Shown in pieces: positions 1 through 6,489 of a stretch of 11,351 nt of DNA. Position numbers and translations under genes: made by a program. Source of the stretch: Candidatus Moraniibacteriota bacterium (GTDB lineage: Bacteria; Patescibacteriota; Minisyncoccia; Moranbacterales; UBA1568); the NCBI GenBank assembly GCA_023261685.1, contig JAHFOM010000031.1:1-11351 (forward strand), written 5' to 3'. A model generated the notes under the pieces. That model saw only the letters and a list, made by a program, of their open reading frames with translations. It searched no databases and was not told the DNA's origin. How positions within the stretch are numbered: position 1 is the first letter of the stretch; every line of letters begins with the position of its first letter.

Positions 1-5
1 AAAAA

Positions 6-512
6 ATGTACACGACAACACCGCAGATGATTATCGATACGACGAAGCAGTATACCGCGACGCTCAAGACTGACGCGGGAGACATAGTCGTGAAGCTGAG
101 CGCGAAAGAAACGCCGGTGACGGTTAATAATTTCGTATTCTTGGCACGGGAAAAATTCTATGACGGAACGATTTTTCATCGGACTATCCCGGGGTTTATG
201 ATCCAAGGAGGGGATCCGGATGGGACGGGGATGGGCGGGCCCGGGTACAAATTTGCGGATGAACCATTCACGGGAGAATACACGCGAGGCACGGTGGCGA
301 TGGCGAATAGCGGTCCCAATACCAATGGCAGCCAGTTTTTCATTATGCATAAGGACAGTCCGTTGCCGCCAAGCTATGTGATATTTGGGAAAGTGACTTC
401 CGGACTGGAGGCCGTCGATCAGATCGCGAGCGCTCCGACGAAGCCGGGCGGGGAGGGATCTTCTCCGGTCACGCCGGTCAAGGTACAGACCGTTGAAATT
501 ATCGAGCAGTAA
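6..512 (+). CDS. Cyclophilin-type peptidyl-prolyl cis-trans isomerase
   Basis: This protein should catalyse cis-trans isomerisation of peptidyl-proline bonds during protein folding. A single cyclophilin domain spans about residues 18-168. The core FHR..PGFMIQGGDP is visible, with R59, F64 and Q67 matching the catalytic Arg, Phe and Gln of human CypA (R55, F60, Q63). MANSGPNTNGSQFFI (99-113) is the substrate pocket. The later segment reads LPPSYVIFGKV, as in many bacterial single-domain forms, so the CypA Trp121/His126 positions are not conserved. There is no signal peptide or membrane segment, so it is probably cytoplasmic. At 168 residues it is normal length for the family. The frame is open to the left window edge and no ribosome site can be judged, so the true start could lie upstream. 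The protease gene follows directly and may be co-transcribed. Confidence 0.93.
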   Translation: MYTTTPQMIIDTTKQYTATLKTDAGDIVVKLSAKETPVTVNNFVFLAREKFYDGTIFHRTIPGFMIQGGDPDGTGMGGPGYKFADEPFTGEYTRGTVAMANSGPNTNGSQFFIMHKDSPLPPSYVIFGKVTSGLEAVDQIASAPTKPGGEGSSPVTPVKVQTVEIIEQ

Positions 513-546
513 ATGGCGCGGATCAGCTAACCTCTCAGTTGTTTCT

Positions 547-2022
547 ATGGGATCATTTTTACGGAGGGGAAATATTTTTTTGGTGCTGGGAGGGTGGTTG
601 GCAGTGATGGTACCGCACGTTTCAGCGCAGATGGCTTTGCCACAAGAGGCGCTGGTCGATCTAGTCAAGCCTTCGGTGGTGCGTATCGCGGGACATATTA
701 CCGGAACGGCCAGGATTCCGGCGGTCAAAGTGGATATCCGCCAGCGTCTGGTGGCAGTCATTCCCGAAAAGTATGTCGACATTCCGGTGGATGAATACCT
801 GATCGGGAGCGGATTTATCATTCATCCGGATGGGTACATCGCGACGAATGCCCACGTGGTGTCGCAAGAAACAGTCAAGCAGGCACTGGCTTCCGAGAAT
901 GCTATGGGAGCGCTGTATGAAAACGCGTTGCTGCTCTCGGATAGCGAGATGCAGGAATTCTTACAATCAGAAACGAACAATAGTTTCAGCAAACAGGTCT
1001 TGGAATATGTCATCCAGCACAGTGTTTTCGAATTGAAAAGTGAGCGGGCTGTTTTGCGTCCCGGTTCAGAGAAACAGGATATCAGTGATCTCATTGCCGA
1101 AGGTTTTCCTGCGACGATTGTTTCGATGAACGAAAACTTTTTAGAAGATGAACGAGATGTCGCTGTGCTCAAGATCGAAGCCGCCGATCTGCCCGCGCTC
1201 GCGTTGGGAGGGAGCGAGTCTCTTTTGGTCGGCAAGAAAGCCTTTATTTTCGGATTTCCGGCGACGGCTGAGTTGAATAAGAACAGCTCTTTGGAAGCGA
1301 CGTTTACGGAGGGAGTGGTGAGCGCCATCAAGCAGTCGGCACAGAAGGATTTCAAGCTCTTTCAAACCGATGCCAAGGTATCGGAAGGATCAAGCGGGGG
1401 TCCTTTGTTTGATGAGGAAGGCAATGTCATCGGTATGGTCACGTTTCAGACGGATGAATGGTCGCGTAGTCAGGGAGATAGCTTCGCTTTTGCTCTTCCA
1501 GTGGAGCTCGTGAGGCAAGCGGCACAAGATGCCGGTATCTTCGTCACGGAAGGGGTGTACGGAGGTTTTTTCAGACAAGGCCTCAGTGACTTGTCGCTCA
1601 AACATTGTGACAAGGCGACCGAGGAATTTCATAAAGCACTGGAGAAAAGCAACCCTCTTTTTGTGAATGAACGGCAACTTGATGCATATGTGAAAAAATG
1701 CGATGTTTTGCGGGCGGGCGGCTTGTCTTTAGATACGTCTCTTGATGAGTGGAAAAATAGTATAAGAGCGCTCGGCAGTCCTTTCTTCTATCTGAGCGCC
1801 GTTGGTCTGGGCCTCTTCGTGGTTTTTGGCTGGATACTCTTTATGATCATACGGCGGATGCGGCGGGAAGAAACAGAAATCGAAGTGCTCGAAGCGCGTC
1901 TACTCAGAGATGAAGAGCGTTTCGGAAGATATGGGAAACTCTTTCAAAAAAAATCCTCGGCTCCTGATGAGCCAAAGGATGAAAAAAAGGCTGAACAAAA
2001 GCAAAAGCGTACGATTCTCTGA
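547..2022 (+). CDS. Membrane-anchored trypsin-like (HtrA-type) serine protease lacking a PDZ domain
   Basis: This is a probable extracytoplasmic serine endopeptidase of the S1C/HtrA type. In the frame counted from a TTG at 493, the triad is H121 (TNAHVV), D222 (RDVAVLK) and S301 (GSSGGP). I prefer the ATG at 547 because it gives a classic signal peptide: two arginines, a hydrophobic stretch and VSA before Q. The TTG at 493 would overlap the isomerase gene by 20 bases and bury the signal in a longer N-terminus. Neither start has a clear Shine-Dalgarno site. About 100 residues separate His and Asp, including an acidic, probably helical insertion at about 127-215. After the protease domain, residues 360-410 look helical and TPR-like rather than PDZ. 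A transmembrane helix (about 431-453) follows, then a charged tail of about 55 residues rich in Lys and Glu. Likely topology is protease outside, tail inside. Triad assignment is sure; substrate is unknown. Confidence 0.88.
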   Translation: MGSFLRRGNIFLVLGGWLAVMVPHVSAQMALPQEALVDLVKPSVVRIAGHITGTARIPAVKVDIRQRLVAVIPEKYVDIPVDEYLIGSGFIIHPDGYIATNAHVVSQETVKQALASENAMGALYENALLLSDSEMQEFLQSETNNSFSKQVLEYVIQHSVFELKSERAVLRPGSEKQDISDLIAEGFPATIVSMNENFLEDERDVAVLKIEAADLPALALGGSESLLVGKKAFIFGFPATAELNKNSSLEATFTEGVVSAIKQSAQKDFKLFQTDAKVSEGSSGGPLFDEEGNVIGMVTFQTDEWSRSQGDSFAFALPVELVRQAAQDAGIFVTEGVYGGFFRQGLSDLSLKHCDKATEEFHKALEKSNPLFVNERQLDAYVKKCDVLRAGGLSLDTSLDEWKNSIRALGSPFFYLSAVGLGLFVVFGWILFMIIRRMRREETEIEVLEARLLRDEERFGRYGKLFQKKSSAPDEPKDEKKAEQKQKRTIL

Positions 2023-3219
2023 TTACTTGTATCTGAGAGCTTCGAGGGCGTCAATGCGGGAAGCCTTGCGAGCGGGGAAGATGCCCGTCAAGAATCCGAC
2101 AAAAGCGCCGAAAGCAATGACGCTCCCGACAAACCAGAGCGGGCTGAAGAAGAGATCGACGGATGCTCCGCCGAAGCGGCTGGCGACGAGATTGATGAGG
2201 ATATTCAGTACTTCGCCCTCGGTGTATCCCAAGATAACGCCGCCGAGTGCTCCTAAGAATCCCATCAGTGTTGATTCCATTACGAACATCATCGAAATGC
2301 TGGCGCGCGATGCGCCGATGGATTTCATAATGCCGATTTCCTCCGTGCGTTCGAGGAGCGCGATAGTCATCGTGTTGAACATACCGATAGCCGAGACGAG
2401 GAGGGCGATCATACCGAACACCATCAGGACGATTTGGACGGCACTGAAGACTTTATTGGCTTGATCGATAGTTTCTGATATGGATGACGCGACGAAACCG
2501 CGACTCTCTATCTCTCTCCGGACCTGATCGATAACGCCTGTTGATGAACATTTTACTTTCAGCTTGGTGTAGCTCTTGAGGGGAAAGCCGGTCAGCGAAT
2601 CGAGAGAAAGGTACACGATATTTTCTTCTCCCGTCACGACACCGCTTATGGTGTAGGTTTTTTGGGGTATGAAGGGTGTGTTTTTATTCGTCTGATCACC
2701 GGTCTCATTTTGAAACAGCGTAAGCGTAACGATCATCCCGAGCATTTCCTCAGGAGGCTTGTTGAACACCTTGGCGACGGCTGACGTGATGACGATGTTT
2801 TGGGTCTCATCTTTGGTAAAGAGGCGCCCCTGCTCGATTTTGAGACCTTCACTTTTCAAGAGGGCGGCAGTGGAGGCGACGGCATTGATGTCGAGGGTGA
2901 TATCCGCGAATTTGCCTTGGCTGGCAAGCTCAAGAACGGGAATGATATCGACGACATCAGGGACGGAAGCCAGCTTGAGAAGGGTCGCGTCGTCGAGGGT
3001 TTCTTCATTATCAGTCTTGGCAAGCGAGACATCGAGGGTGACGAGCGCATCGGAGGTAGTGATTTTTTCGAGGAGGGTTTTCTGGAGTCCGTACCCGAAA
3101 GACACAAGGAAAATAATGGCGGCGATACCGACGCTCATTCCGAGGATCGTCAAGATGGTTCGCATCGGGCGAGCCTTGAACATCCGGAGCGACAATTTCA
3201 ATAAATCAAAAAATCGCAT
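2023..3219 (-). CDS. ABC transporter permease, MacB/FtsX type
   Basis: This is the membrane subunit of a MacB/LolCE/FtsX-type ABC complex. Such complexes usually transmit ATP-driven motion to extracytoplasmic events rather than move solutes through a channel. At 398 residues it has the family layout: TM1 at about 21-43, an extracytoplasmic domain at about 45-255 and three C-terminal helices (about 262-287, 312-345, 360-381). The FtsX-domain hallmarks are present: RTEEIGIMKSIGA (291-303) in the cytoplasmic loop and FPARKASRIDALEALR near the C-terminus. Its ATG lies one base after the TAA of the ATPase gene, so the two should be one operon and one complex. No MacA-like periplasmic adaptor is visible. 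The stop codon directly abuts the stop of the convergent protease gene. Family is sure; the transported or released substrate is unknown. Confidence 0.92.
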   Translation of the reverse strand: MRFFDLLKLSLRMFKARPMRTILTILGMSVGIAAIIFLVSFGYGLQKTLLEKITTSDALVTLDVSLAKTDNEETLDDATLLKLASVPDVVDIIPVLELASQGKFADITLDINAVASTAALLKSEGLKIEQGRLFTKDETQNIVITSAVAKVFNKPPEEMLGMIVTLTLFQNETGDQTNKNTPFIPQKTYTISGVVTGEENIVYLSLDSLTGFPLKSYTKLKVKCSSTGVIDQVRREIESRGFVASSISETIDQANKVFSAVQIVLMVFGMIALLVSAIGMFNTMTIALLERTEEIGIMKSIGASRASISMMFVMESTLMGFLGALGGVILGYTEGEVLNILINLVASRFGGASVDLFFSPLWFVGSVIAFGAFVGFLTGIFPARKASRIDALEALRYK

Positions 3220-3220
3220 A

Positions 3221-4525
3221 TTAAGAGTATTTGAGAAGCATAATAATTTCTATTTCACGGACGACTTTTTCCGCGGTGACCTTATGGAGGCCCACGCCGC
3301 CTGTCGCGACCGTCATATCAAGGCGTTTCTGCATTTCGATCTGACCGATCTGACTTTCCAGTCTGAGTTTCAGCAATGCCTGCAGGCGGAGTTTCTGATT
3401 CTCAGAAATTTTCAGATGGAAATGGCTGATAAGATACTCCGCGAGGGAGAGCGCCCCTTCCGCTCCTTGCTCTTTGACCTTCTGAACCGTATCGAGGATG
3501 AGTCCGGTGCGCTCGGCGAAAGAGCCGGCACGGAGCTTGTTCCATCCGGCCCCTCCATTGTCAATCTCGAGGTCAAGCCGCGTCGAAAATGTCGGAAGAT
3601 CGATATTCTTGAACAGGAGTTCTTTGAGGAAAGCCTCAGCCATACTGACCTGCTCCTCATTGAGTTCGGAGAGCAGATGAGCGAGGAGTTGTTTTGCTTT
3701 GAAGGGGACGAGGAGAACGTCGATTTGTTGCGGCAGGAGACTCTTGAAGGATGTCATCAGCATTTTGAGCTCGAGGGATTCCGGAGATTCTTTCTCTATT
3801 TTTAGCGCATTTTCTTTGATAGGGCGCTTTTCTTTGTGGACTTCTTCTTTGATGATACGGCCATCTTTCATATGGATGACGCGATCGGCGTAGACCAGGT
3901 GTTCCGGATTATGGGTGACGAGAACAATGGTTTTTTTATCAACTTCGTTGAGCTCTTTGAGGATTTTGAGCACGTTTTCGGCGCTTTCGCTGTCGAGGTT
4001 GCCGACGGGTTCGTCCGCGAGGATAATATCAGGATTGTTAACGAGCGATCGCGCGATGGCGACGCGCTGTTTTTGTCCGCCGGAGAGCTGGCTGGGAAAT
4101 TTATCCGCTTGCTCGACGATGCCGAAACGACGGAGTAATTGGATGCCAGTCTGTTTGCGTTCTCGAAGAGACACTCCCCGGAAAACTTTAGGGAGGCAGA
4201 TATTTTCGAGGATATCGAGAGATGGAATCAAGTAGAAGGCCTGAAAAATCATTCCGATTTTTGTCTGGTGGAGTTCGAGCTCTTCCGCCCGCGTCATTTT
4301 GGCGATGGAAGTACCCTGGATGGAAACATCGCCGTATGTGGGAGATTGCAAACCGGAAATGGAATAGAGCAGGGTGGATTTGCCGCAACCGGAGGGTCCG
4401 TAAATAATCACATACTCGTGAGGATAGATGGTGAGGTTGGTTTCTTCGAGCGCGCGGGTTTCATTGGACTTCCCCTGGTTGTAGATGATGCGCAATTTGT
4501 CAACGACGATGACCGGATCGTTCAT
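3221..4525 (-). CDS. ABC transporter ATP-binding protein (MacB/LolD type) with C-terminal extension
   Basis: This is the ATPase partner of the adjoining FtsX-type permease. Residues 1-228 form a complete nucleotide-binding domain: Walker A GPSGCGKST (43-51), Q-loop Q95, signature LSGGQ (147-151), Walker B IILADEP (167-173) with catalytic E172, and switch H205. Family LolD/MacB ATPases usually end near residue 225-250. This one continues to 434 with a charged linker (about 228-250) and about 185 residues that look mainly helical and match no domain I recognise. There is no membrane segment in the extension, so it should be cytoplasmic and may serve regulation or dimer contacts. A candidate promoter lies at 4551-4579, and GAGAGAA lies far upstream of the ATG, so the ribosome site is weak. 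The ABC function is sure; the role of the extension is unknown. Confidence 0.93.
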   Translation of the reverse strand: MNDPVIVVDKLRIIYNQGKSNETRALEETNLTIYPHEYVIIYGPSGCGKSTLLYSISGLQSPTYGDVSIQGTSIAKMTRAEELELHQTKIGMIFQAFYLIPSLDILENICLPKVFRGVSLRERKQTGIQLLRRFGIVEQADKFPSQLSGGQKQRVAIARSLVNNPDIILADEPVGNLDSESAENVLKILKELNEVDKKTIVLVTHNPEHLVYADRVIHMKDGRIIKEEVHKEKRPIKENALKIEKESPESLELKMLMTSFKSLLPQQIDVLLVPFKAKQLLAHLLSELNEEQVSMAEAFLKELLFKNIDLPTFSTRLDLEIDNGGAGWNKLRAGSFAERTGLILDTVQKVKEQGAEGALSLAEYLISHFHLKISENQKLRLQALLKLRLESQIGQIEMQKRLDMTVATGGVGLHKVTAEKVVREIEIIMLLKYS

Positions 4526-4550
4526 AGGTGTTTATTGTTGTTTCTCTCGT

Positions 4551-4579
4551 ATGATAGCATATTTTCTTTCAGCTTCTAA
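4551..4579 (-). promoter_or_regulatory. Candidate sigma70-type promoter for the ABC operon
   Basis: Read on the minus strand, TTAGAA and TATCAT are separated by exactly 17 bases. The -10 matches five of six consensus bases; the -35 matches only about three of six. Transcription would begin near 4544, about 20 bases before the ATPase ATG. It lies back-to-back with the plus-strand promoter at 4593-4621. Confidence 0.5.
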
Positions 4580-4592
4580 GTGTGCCAGTATG

Positions 4593-4621
4593 TTGTTTCC
4601 AACAGGTATGTATCCTATAAT
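4593..4621 (+). promoter_or_regulatory. Sigma70-type promoter for the micro-ORF and haem membrane protein
   Basis: TTGTTT and a perfect TATAAT are separated by 17 bases. The predicted start site is near 4628, so the GGAGAG at 4624-4629 would be at or before the transcript end. That leaves a leader of only about 13 bases before the ATG at 4641. Confidence 0.65.
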
Positions 4622-4640
4622 ACGGAGAGTATTACTCTCT

Positions 4641-4727
4641 ATGAAATTATCAGCTCTCTCCATTCTGCTCGGTGTCGTTGAGATTGTTATTCTGACGCTG
4701 CTCGGGCTGTTTTTTTATCTTGTATGA
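4641..4727 (+). CDS. Putative 28-residue single-span membrane peptide
   Basis: A 28-codon frame starts MKLSALSILLG and consists almost wholly of one hydrophobic helix ending LGLFFYLV. I do not recognise it. Three points support translation. A good promoter lies directly upstream (4593-4621). GGAGAG sits 11 bases before the ATG, although the predicted transcript start falls inside it. The TGA stop overlaps the next start as ATGATGA (4724-4730), a classic coupling arrangement. It could be a small partner subunit of the haem membrane protein or a leader that sets its translation. A longer frame beginning at 4485 is possible but would run antisense through the ABC gene. Against it, 28-codon hydrophobic frames arise by chance, so this stays a candidate. 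Confidence 0.45.
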   Translation: MKLSALSILLGVVEIVILTLLGLFFYLV

Positions 4728-5473
4728 TGAAGAATCACCTCAAAAATTTCGAGTGGTTTCTGACCTGGTGTTTCCGCGTTCATGATTCGGCGAGCGCTTT
4801 TCTTGGGAAGCACTTATTTGCAGTGAAGCGGGCGATGTTGATTTTGGCTCATCTGAGCCTCTTCGGTTTCTTTTTTCCGGAAGCGCGCAAAGAGTTTGGC
4901 GCGTTGTCCGCCAATATACTCATTATTATTCTCTTCTTGAGTCCGCTTTCCAAAATTTTCCGGATGCGCCTTTTGATGCAGTTGATGGGTATCCGCCGGG
5001 AGCTCGGTATCCTGATGGCATATCTGGCGACGGTGCATGGACTGGGGTATCTGCTCGATCCCGAGTGGTTTTCGGTGTTCATCGGCCCGTACGTATGGAC
5101 GGATTTCTTCGCTATCGAACCGCGTCTGATACTCGGTCTGGGGGCATATCTTTTGACTCTGCCTCTGCTACTGACTTCCAATACTCTCGCGCTGCGTTTT
5201 CTAGGCGGGAAACACTGGAAGCAGTTGCATCGCCTTGTCTATGGAGCATTCGCTCTGGCTATATTCCATCGTTTTTTTACGCGGAGCGAGTCATGGTTTG
5301 ATGTCTGGGGGCTGATACAGGCCGGTGCGCTGATCGGAGCGTATGTATTCGTTCGGGCATTGGCTTGGAAGAATTTTATCCCGGCATTCCGTGAGTGCAA
5401 CGCGTATATAGGGGCACGATATGCGGAATACACATTACGACAAAAAACAGGTAATACGAAGATGGCTCAGTGA
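4724..5473 (+). CDS. YedZ/MsrQ-like ferric reductase-type transmembrane haem protein
   Basis: This is a multi-spanning membrane protein of the ferric-reductase-like family, which carries b-type haem and passes electrons across the membrane. At 249 residues it shows about six hydrophobic segments. The conserved pattern is R91-RELG followed by H105 (ATVHGLGYLL), then WKQLHRLVY with H169 and FHRFF with H182. The 13-residue spacing of the last two His matches that of H151 and H164 in E. coli YedZ/MsrQ. The FAD/NAD-binding domains of true ferric reductases are absent. No molybdopterin MsrP partner is in the window, so the electron acceptor is unknown. The start overlaps the stop of the 28-codon ORF by four bases, and a second ATG follows immediately. 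The next gene, a DsbA-like protein, has its own promoter, so the two need not be co-transcribed. Confidence 0.82.
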   Translation: MMKNHLKNFEWFLTWCFRVHDSASAFLGKHLFAVKRAMLILAHLSLFGFFFPEARKEFGALSANILIIILFLSPLSKIFRMRLLMQLMGIRRELGILMAYLATVHGLGYLLDPEWFSVFIGPYVWTDFFAIEPRLILGLGAYLLTLPLLLTSNTLALRFLGGKHWKQLHRLVYGAFALAIFHRFFTRSESWFDVWGLIQAGALIGAYVFVRALAWKNFIPAFRECNAYIGARYAEYTLRQKTGNTKMAQ

Positions 5474-5504
5474 GAGCGGTCAGTCGGAGTATGCATCATA
5501 TCGT

Positions 5505-5533
5505 TTGATGATGATATTCAATTCTGTTATACT
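5505..5533 (+). promoter_or_regulatory. Sigma70-type promoter with extended -10 for the DsbA-like gene
   Basis: TTGATG is followed after 17 bases by TATACT, with TG one base before the -10 (TGTTATACT), an extended -10. The predicted start site is near 5540, about 13 bases before the first ATG of the gene and about 40 before the third in-frame ATG. Confidence 0.7.
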
Positions 5534-5552
5534 GAAAAACAGCTAAATACTA

Positions 5553-6413
5553 ATGGAAAATGCTATGGAAGGTGATGTGATGGTACCTCAGGAAAAGGTG
5601 TCTCAGGAGCCGGGGAAATTTGGCAAAGATGCTCTGCTTGTGGCGGGGGCGATTTTGTTGGCGAGTTTGATCGTCGCGGGATCTATCGTGGGAGGGACCA
5701 AGAAGCTCTCATCGACAGCGCAAGCCCCATCAACTGCGGAGGCTACTCCATCTGACAAGGCCGCTCAACAGCCGGCGAAAGTCACGGTGACACAGGAGCA
5801 AGTGAAGGCTTTGTTTACGGATAAGAATATTATGTTCGGCAAGAAAGACAGCAAGGTGCTGTTTGTGGAGTTCAGCGATCCGAGCTGTCCTTATTGTCAT
5901 GTCGCGGCCGGGAAGAATCCGACGCTGAGTAAACAGATGGGACAGCAGTTCACTCTGGTGAAGGATGGTGGCGCATACGTCCCGCCAGTGCCTGAGATGA
6001 AAAAAATGGTGGATGAAGGCAAAGCGGGATTCGTCTGGCTCTATGCCAACGGACACGGAAATGGTGAGATGGGAACCAAAGCGCTGTATTGTGCCAAGGA
6101 AAAAGGGAAATTCTGGGAAGCTCACGATCTCTTGATGACTGATGCCGGATACACCTTGATGAATAATACGGTCAAGAACGACAAGGCGCAGGCGGGAGCT
6201 CTGGCTGATTTCTTGAAGACCGCTACGAATGTCAATGAGATGAAGGCATGTCTGGAGAGCGGCAAGTATGATAATCGTATGGTTGATGATATGGCTATCG
6301 CGAAACAGTTCGGTTTTCAGGGAACGCCGAGTTTCTTCGTCAACACGGATAATTTTTCCGGAGCGTATAGTTTCAAGGATATCCAATCAACGGTAGACAA
6401 ATATCTGAAATAG
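5553..6413 (+). CDS. Membrane-anchored DsbA-like thioredoxin-fold oxidoreductase
   Basis: This is a predicted extracytoplasmic thiol-disulfide oxidoreductase of the DsbA/thioredoxin_4 type. A short cytoplasmic N-terminus leads to one membrane helix (about 26-47), an Ala/Ser/Thr/Pro-rich linker (about 50-78) and the catalytic domain. The active site is CPYC (C112-C115) in FSDPSCPYCH, and the cis-proline is P259 in FQGTPSFFVN. Two more cysteines, C180 and C233, flank the helical insertion and may form a structural disulfide, as in related proteins. Function could be disulfide formation, isomerisation or reduction; no DsbB or VKOR partner is visible here. The start is uncertain: the first ATG (5553) has no Shine-Dalgarno, whereas the in-frame ATG at 5580 follows GGAAGGTGATGTG, a good site. 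The membrane helix is kept either way. Confidence 0.88.
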   Translation: MENAMEGDVMVPQEKVSQEPGKFGKDALLVAGAILLASLIVAGSIVGGTKKLSSTAQAPSTAEATPSDKAAQQPAKVTVTQEQVKALFTDKNIMFGKKDSKVLFVEFSDPSCPYCHVAAGKNPTLSKQMGQQFTLVKDGGAYVPPVPEMKKMVDEGKAGFVWLYANGHGNGEMGTKALYCAKEKGKFWEAHDLLMTDAGYTLMNNTVKNDKAQAGALADFLKTATNVNEMKACLESGKYDNRMVDDMAIAKQFGFQGTPSFFVNTDNFSGAYSFKDIQSTVDKYLK

Positions 6414-6445
6414 TTTACTGCTGATTGAGAGGGATGTGTTTTCAA

Positions 6446-6476
6446 GCAAGCCTCGCTCTAATAGCGGGGTTTTTGC
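6446..6476 (+). terminator. Rho-independent terminator after the DsbA-like gene
   Basis: The core stem CCTCGCT (6451-6457) pairs with AGCGGGG (6463-6469) with one G-T wobble around a five-base loop, followed by TTTTT (6470-6474). Flanking GCAA and TTGC can extend the stem. It lies 32 bases after the stop of the DsbA-like gene and directly before the xseA promoter. Confidence 0.75.
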
Positions 6477-6482
6477 TATAAT
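6474..6482 (+). promoter_or_regulatory. Extended -10 promoter of xseA
   Basis: TGCTATAAT is a perfect TGn extended -10 element. No -35 hexamer is visible at 16-18 bases, where the terminator stem lies instead. The predicted transcription start is 6489-6490, at the A of the preferred xseA ATG, which suggests a leaderless transcript. Confidence 0.6.
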
Positions 6483-6489
6483 GAATACT

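Noticed and set aside
1910..2464. 184-codon frame bridging the protease and permease ends
   Set aside because: It overlaps both convergent genes out of frame and is Ser/Arg/Lys-rich with no domain. It is a shadow.
2759..3805. 348-codon open frame on the plus strand
   Set aside because: It runs antisense across the permease and ATPase genes, whose domains are unmistakable. The translation is low-complexity, shows no domain and has no promoter or ribosome site.
5730..6386. 218-codon open frame on the minus strand
   Set aside because: It lies opposite the DsbA-like catalytic domain, and its translation shows no recognisable domain. It is a frame shadow.
6436..6489. N-terminal extension of xseA from a GTG
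   Set aside because: These codons cross the terminator and the -10 element, and the HRDC domain begins at the ATG at 6490.
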